Source: Culex pipiens pallens (taxonomy: Eukaryota > Arthropoda > Insecta > Diptera > Culicidae). Taken from it: a stretch of 64,000 nt of DNA. Where the stretch lies: the NCBI RefSeq assembly GCF_016801865.2, contig NC_068939.1, forward strand, positions 125,706,176-125,770,175, written 5' to 3'. Shown here piece by piece: positions 58,294 to 64,000 of this stretch. Position numbers and translations under genes: made by a program. Under the pieces are notes generated by a model. It was not told where the DNA came from. It saw only the letters and a program-made list of their open reading frames with translations, and ran no database searches. Each line of letters begins with the position of its first letter. Position 1 is the first letter of the stretch.

Positions 58294-58375
58294 CAGCGAC
58301 TCTCAACGGGGGTACCGGGCCTACTTGATTTACATGGCAGGGGGTACCAGCCTAGAAGAAGGTTGAGAATCGCTG
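58294..58375. mobile_element. 82-bp hAT-type MITE inside the satellite
   Basis: ACTTAAGT on both sides (58286-58293 and 58376-58383) is a single satellite motif in other units, so it is an 8-bp target duplication. Ends CAGCGACTCTCAAC and the inverse CAGCGATTCTCAAC. CAG-starting ends with TCTCAAC and an 8-bp duplication are typical of hAT elements. Confidence 0.9.
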
Positions 58376-58687
58376 ACTTAAGTGATATTTATGTACTTTT
58401 TTGAAGCCGGATTTCACTTAAATGTATATAAACTATGTCCGGATCCAGAACCCGACCCATCGTTAGTTAGGTAATCAAAAACCTTTTCCAACGAGTCCAC
58501 AACATTGAAGATCTGGCAACCCTGTCTCGAGTTATGACCACTTAAGTGATATTTATGTACTTTTTTGAAGCCGGATCTCACTTCAATGTATGTAAACGAT
58601 GTCCGGATCCACAATCCGACCCATCGTTGGTTAGGTAATCGAAAACCCTTTCCAACGAGTCCACATTATTGAAGATCTGGCAACCCT

Positions 58688-60015
58688 GATTGTGTCACGT
58701 TCCCCAGAAAACCATTCCCCCGAAAACCATTCCCCAGAAAACCGTTCCCCAGAAAACCATTCCCCAGAATGTACCATTTCCCAGAAAACAATTCCCCAGA
58801 ATGTACCATTCCCCAGAAAACCATTCCCCAGAAAAGTTTTTTTCTCGAAAAATATTAGGAATTGATGCAAAGTAATTTCAAAGATAAGATTTTTTAGGAA
58901 ATTCTTAGAAAATATAAAAATTGGACTTTATCCATGCAAAGAAATTTCCTTTCTTTTTTGACAAAAATTCTTGAGAAAATAACAGAAAATGTAAATTCGG
59001 CCTATGACTCGTTCTATTATTCTAAGATATTTTCCCTTCTTTTTCAGTCATTTGTATAACACATTTAGTTATACAAATGCCGAATAAATTGCAGTTTCTT
59101 TTTATTTTTTGTTTTTCCGTTGATGGTATTTTTATTTTGCAAAGAAGAAAAATGCCATTTTAAAATTAAAATTCAAGAAGATTAAAGAAGAAATTAAAAT
59201 TAAAGAAGGGAAAACTCTCCTCCTCCCTTTTAAAGGTAGAATTCCACTTATGTCAGTCAGTAGAGTTTTCCCTTCTTTAAAGAAGGGAAAACTTTCTAGC
59301 CTTGTAATAACTGCTGACACAAGTTAACGTGATGATTATTGCACCCGGGCGTAATATTTCAATCTTCATTTCTCGCATCACGATCGAGATTTCTCGATCT
59401 AAATATTACGATCGTAAATTGTCCCAAAAAAAATGCAAAATTTAAAAAAAATCTAAAAAATTTAAATTTAAGAATTAAAATCAAAAATGAAAAGAAATTA
59501 TTAAAATTTTGAAATTTAAAAAAAAAACTAAAAAAACTAAACTGGAAATTTTGGAAATTTTAAAAATTTTGGAAATTTTGGAAATTTTGGAAATATTGGA
59601 AATTTTAAAAATTTTGGAAATTTTGGAAATTTTGGAAATTTTGGAAATTTTAGAAATTTTGGAAATTTTGAAAATTTGGAAAATTTTGGAAATTTTGGAA
59701 ATTTTGGAAATTTTGGAAATTTTAGAAATTTTGGAAATTTTGGAAATTTTGGAAATTTTGGAAATTTTGGAAATTTTGGAAATTTTAAAAATTTTGAAAA
59801 TTTTGGAAATTTTGGAAATTTTGGAAATTTTGGAAATTTTGGAAATAATAATAACCACGATAAATATTTCTGGGGAACGGTACATTCTGGGGATTAGTTT
59901 ACTGGGGAATAGTACATTCTGGGGAATGGTTTTCTGGGGAACGGTTCATTCTGGGGAATGGATTTCTGGGGAATGGTATTCGGGGGAATGGTTTTCTGGG
60001 GAACGTGACACAATC
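58688..60015. mobile_element. FB/MULE-like foldback with repeat-built arms, 9-bp target duplication
   Basis: Perfect ends GATTGTGTCACGTTCC and inverse. Arms (58688-58840 and 59866-60015) consist of inverted 15-bp repeats (ATTCCCCAGAAAACC). GGCAACCCT (58679-58687 and 60016-60024) is the satellite target duplicated. Inverted arms made of short tandem repeats plus a 9-bp duplication are the hallmarks of Drosophila FB elements, related to Mutator-like transposons. The interior (58850-59860) is AT-rich with no ORF and contains a second minisatellite and a GAAGGGAAAACT inverted pair (59205-59295). Confidence 0.85.
59540..59850 (+). repeat. 9-bp minisatellite, GGAAATTTT
   Basis: About 34 units. Because 9 is a multiple of 3, every frame stays open (EIL, GNF and SKI tripeptide repeats), producing ORFs of up to 186 codons that are not genes. 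Confidence 0.95.
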
Positions 60016-62425
60016 GGCAACCCTGTCTCGAGTTATTACCACTTAAGTGATATTTATGTACTTTTTTGAAGCCGGATTTCACTTAAATGTATATAAACTA
60101 TGTCCGGATCCAGAACCCGACCCATCGTTAGTTAGGTAATCAAAAACCCTTTCCAACGAGTCCACAACATTGAAGATCTGGCAACCCTGTCTCGAGTTAT
60201 GACCACTTAAGTGATATTTATGTACTTTTTTGAAGCCGGATCTCACTTAAATGTATGTAAACGACCCATCGTTGGTTAGGTAATCGAAAACCCTTTCCAA
60301 CGAGTCTACAACATTGAAGATCTGGCAACCCTGTCTCGAGTTATTACCACTTAAGTGATATTTATGTACTTTTTTGAAGCCGGATCTCACATAAATGTAT
60401 GTAAACGATGTCCGGATCCAGAACCCGACCCATCGTTGGTTAGGTAATCAAAAACCCTTTCCAACGAGTCCACAACATTGAAGATCTGGCAACCCTGTCT
60501 CGAGTTATGACCACTTAAGTGATATTTATGTACTTTTTTGAAGCCGGATCTCACTTCAATGTATGTAAACGATGTCCGGATCCACAATCCGACCCATCGT
60601 TGGTTAGGTAATCGAAAACCCTTTCCAACGAGTCCACATTATTGAAGATCTGGCAACCCTGTCTCGAGTTATTACCACTTAAGTGATATTTATGTACTTT
60701 TTTGAAGCCGGATTTCACTTAAATGTATATAAACTATGTCCGGATCCAGAACCCGACCCATCGTTAGTTAGGTAATCAAAAACCCTTTCCAACGAGTCCA
60801 CAACATTGAAGATCTGGCAACCCTGTCTCGAGTTATGACCACTTAAGTGATATTTATGTACTTTTTTGAAGCCGGATCTCACTTAAATGTATGTAAACGA
60901 CCCATCGTTGGTTAGGTAATCGAAAACCCTTTCCAACGAGTCTACAACATTGAAGATCTGGCAACCCTGTCTCGAGTTATTACCACTTAAGTGATATTTA
61001 TGTACTTTTTTGAAGCCGGATCTCACATAAATGTATGTAAACGATGTCCGGATCCAGAACCCGACCAATCGTTGGTTAGGTAATCAAAAACCCTTTCCAA
61101 CGAGTCCACAACATTGAAGATCTGGCAGCCCTGTCTCGAGTTATGACCACTTAAGTGATATTTATGTACTTTTTTGAAGCCGGATCTCACTTAAATGTAT
61201 GTAAACGATGTCCGGATCCACAACCCGACCCATCGTTGGTTAGGTAATCGAAAACCCTTTCCAACGAGTCCACAACATTGAAGATCTGGCAGCCCTGTCT
61301 CGAGTTATGACCACTTAAGTGATATTTATGTACTTTTTTGAAGCCGGATCTCACTTAAATGTATATAAACTATGTCCGGATCCAGAACCCGACCCATCGT
61401 TGGTTAGGTAATTAAAAAACCTTTCCAACGAGTCCACAACATTGAAGATCTGGCAGCCCTGTCTCGAGTTATGACCACTTAAGTGATATTTATGTACTTT
61501 TTTGAAGCCGGATCTCACTTAAATGTATATAAACTATGTCCGGATCCAGAACCCGACCCATCGTTAGTTAGGTAATCAAAAACCCTTTCCAACGAGTCCA
61601 CAACATTGAAGATCTGGCTACCCTGTCTTGAGTAATGACCATTTAAGTGATATTTATGTACTTTTTTGAAGCCGGATCTCACTTAAATGTATGTAAACGA
61701 TGTCCGGATCCACAACCCGACCCATCGTTGGTTAGGTAATCGAAAACCCTTTCCAACGAGTCCACAACATTGAAGATCTGGCAGCCCTGTCTCGAGTTAT
61801 GACCACTTAAGTGATATTTATGTACTTTTTTGAAGCCGGGTCTCACTTAAATGTATGTAAACTATGTCCGGATCCAGAACCCGACCCATCGTTGGTTAGG
61901 TAATCAAAAACCCTTTCCAACGAGTCCACAACATTGAAGATCTGGCAGCCCTGTCTCGAGTTATGACCACTTAAGTGTTATTTATGTACTTTTTTGAAGC
62001 CGGGTCTCACTTAAATGTATGTAAACGATGTCCGGATCCACAACCCGACCCATCGTTGGTTAGGTAATCGAAAACCCTTTCCAACGAGTCCACAACATTG
62101 AAGATCTGGCAGCCCTGTCTCGAGTTATGACCACTTAAGTGATATTTATGTACTTTTTTGAAGCCGGATCTCACTTAAATGTATGTAAACAATGTCCGTA
62201 TCCAGAACCCGACCCATCGTTGGTTAGGTAATTAAAAAACCTTTCCAACGAGTCCACATCATTGAAGATCTGGCAACCCTGTCTCGAGTTATGACCACTT
62301 AAGTTATATCTGTGTACTTATTTTTCTGGATTAAAAAGAAATAGTTAAAATACGTGTCCAAACCACTCATATTACTCATTGTTGGTAAAAAGTGAGGAAG
62401 GCATCAACCACATAGGTGGATTAAG

Positions 62426-64000
62426 TTAGTTTTTCTATTTGTTGTTGTAGTTCTTTGATTACGTTTTTTTCATGTTTATGTCTTTTACTGTCTCCTGATC
62501 TATTGATTTCTCTCCAACATTCTCACAAGAAATGCGGTAGGTATATGACCTACAATTTCCATTTCTCAAAACTTTGAACCTCAGCTTCGATTCAATTTCG
62601 CATTGCCCACCAAAATTAGGTGGAATGACTCAAATTCCCAACCTATGTCAAGGACGTCATGCTCAAATCTTGTTTTGAAGCTACAAATCAACATTCTACG
62701 TATTTCCTACGTCATCTGCATCATCTCATAAATCAATTTGCCGCCAATCATCCAAAGTTCAGCAAAGTGTTCTCCGCCTCACAGGTATCAATTATCTCCA
62801 ATCGATCGAATTGATCTAATTTGAACCTTCACCCCTCGCTCCCTCCTCCTCGAGGTTCCACCACGTGGCCCCACGTGCAATGCGGAACGATAAAGTCAAC
62901 CCCTTCGAATGCACAACCGTTTACCCAGTTAACAAGTGTCGATTGGAAAACAACGACGACCAGGAAAAACTGCTCGTTAATTGGAAAATCACCCCCGCCT
63001 CAAATTGGTCGATGATTTTTCGTTCTCACTTTTCAGCCACTTTTCCTCCTGGCCGAAGCGCGGCGGCGGCGATCATCGATCATTATTGGCTCAGAACCAG
63101 CGGCGGATAATTCAAGCCGGAACGGTAAATCATCGGCCGCTAATAGGCGAGTTACCCCTGAAATCGTTCGCCGAACGAAACGATTCGAGCTTGCTTCGAT
63201 CCGAAATTGGTGTGGGAAATTGTTTTGACTGCTCGATTGCGGGGTGAGTTGTTTGAGGTTTGTGACTTTTAAAGTATGCTTTGTTTTGAATTTATGACGT
63301 TTTGCATTGATTTACAATTTGAATTTCTGGATACATTTTTACAATTTCATCATTTCTATCAATAAAAAAATACTTACATTATTTTCGAGCGTAGAAGCGA
63401 TCGATACATTACCAGAAATAAATGCTCACCTAACCTCAAACGAATCTCATCTATGACCGCCTTATCAGTGGAATTGTTCACACCCTCAGCTCGACGAGTC
63501 CATTAATCTGCATAACTGACTGTCCCAATGTGTCTACCCTCACGATTCGTCGCGAACGCAAACCTTGCAGGTCATTAAGCCAAAGACAATAGAGCATAGA
63601 AAATGATGCTCATTTTTGGGGTTACATCTCCGCCCAACTCTAACTAGACCAAGTGACCAACGCTGACCAGCTGACCAAATACAAGCCCATCAGATCTCGC
63701 CCGATTTTGGGAGCCCAAGCCCAAGAAATAAATCGTAAAAAATATATCACTTTATGCAACTAGGTCATCGCGAGCTTTGGCAAGCTGGCATCCAAAAAGG
63801 TGCCGCGCGCGACTTAATTGAGCAATTTTTATTTTCGGAGGGAATTGCAGTTTTCCCTTTGCGTGTCAGTTTGTTTGGCGTTTACGCGTGAGATTGGTTG
63901 GCGGATCTTTGAGTGGAGGTCCCAAACTGCCGTTTAACCGTGTCGACGTTGTCGTGCTATCTTGTCGCACGTCGCGATTTGACGTTCCGGGAAAAATGCG
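62426..64000. other. Non-repetitive, GC-richer region without a supported gene
   Basis: 62820-63250 holds overlapping ORFs of 64-88 codons without recognisable domains. At about 63950-63975 GTCGTGCTATCTTGTCGCAC resembles the end motif of the MITE at 47718-48358, so an element may begin there and run out of the window. Confidence 0.4.

Larger units (their letters stand above)
54395..62300 (+). repeat. 164-bp satellite, about 27-28 units with higher-order structure
   Basis: Units alternate between types (GTGTTATTTATG with CAGCCCTG and CCGGGTCTC, versus GTGATATTTATG with CAACCCTG and CCGGATCTC), giving 328-bp dimers at 54540-55590. A unit with an approximately 20-bp deletion (GTAAACGACCCATCG) appears at 60257 and again at 60893, 636 bp apart, which is 4 x 164 minus 20, so a four-unit block was duplicated. 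Short ORFs here are satellite readings. Confidence 0.9.
54046..62425 (+). mobile_element. Satellite-carrying composite element, copy 3, greatly enlarged
   Basis: Hairpin end TTTGCCTTCCTCACTGAGG (about 54047), GT/TATG microsatellite (about 54168-54236), spacer with CTGAGTTTTCTCAGCACTGG, the satellite array (54395-62300), then GTGAGGAAGGCATCAACCAC and CATAGGTGGATTAAG at about 62390-62416. It has the same ends as copies 1 and 2. About 8.4 kb long, of which about 3.4 kb is later insertions (SINE with a nested element, hAT MITE, foldback). Confidence 0.8.

Noticed and set aside
59481..60069. ORFs of 73, 134 and 186 codons with tripeptide repeats
   Set aside because: The 9-bp GGAAATTTT minisatellite is open in most frames on both strands, and the terminal parts are FB-arm repeats.
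54395..62300. CRISPR-like array
   Set aside because: Units are contiguous 164-bp tandem repeats without unique spacers; this is eukaryotic satellite DNA.

Overview
The window looks like nuclear DNA of an insect, most probably a mosquito of the Culex lineage. I infer this from the AT-rich sequence, a Jockey-type gag, tRNA-derived SINEs, many TIR/MITE families and nested foldback elements; no database search was possible. There is no complete conventional host gene. I read it as an intergenic or large-intron region in which most of the DNA belongs to transposable elements or tandem repeats, with a few GC-richer islands carrying candidate first exons.

Layout. 0-6 kb: an old dispersed repeat (family X) split by a satellite-carrying composite element (708-2304) and by a non-autonomous non-LTR insertion with a 22-bp target duplication (2446-3194); an inverted second copy of the composite lies at 4071-5830. 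6-8.5 kb: non-repetitive. 8.5-12.4 kb: a Tc1/mariner-type element with 719-bp inverted arms (9269-10765) and a hAT-type MITE (11832-12178). 12.4-13.8 kb: the only clearly intact long ORF, a 410-residue zinc-knuckle Gag in a 1.4-kb non-LTR element that has no ORF2 and a perfect 14-bp target duplication. 14-24 kb: a SINE (16525-16938), a CCAAGTAAC-TIR element holding a LINE reverse-transcriptase remnant (17674-19503), a foldback with CACAGTG ends (20408-21752), and a candidate signal-peptide exon on the minus strand (22768-22884). 24-37 kb: degenerate tandem repeats, a small foldback MITE, a second CACAGTG foldback with 5-bp target duplication and a nested TTAA-flanked element (29705-30824), a SINE on the minus strand, a pogo-like MITE and further family X copies. 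37-50 kb: candidate first exons (38196-38409, 47208-47280, 49611-49744), a 2.2-kb composite bounded by inverted repeats with a TTAA element inside it, a 600-bp non-LTR insertion with an (AGATT)n tail, and a minisatellite. 50-54 kb: two long degenerate arrays in opposite orientation, flanking a possible first exon. 54-62.4 kb: the largest satellite composite, about 27-28 units of a 164-bp monomer with higher-order structure, invaded by a SINE (itself invaded), an 82-bp hAT MITE and a Drosophila-FB-like foldback with 9-bp target duplication. 62.4-64 kb: non-repetitive.

The most notable content is (1) a family of mobile elements that carry a 164-bp satellite and expand it, with Helentron/HINE-like architecture; (2) a gag-only retrotransposon comparable to HeT-A or half-LINEs; (3) foldbacks ending in CACAGTG, the heptamer shared by Transib and RAG; and (4) an unusually readable nesting record, because many insertions have target duplications and can be compared with empty sites inside this window. 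Gene products barely interact here: the only inferred host parts are four or five first exons, each probably leading into a long intron.
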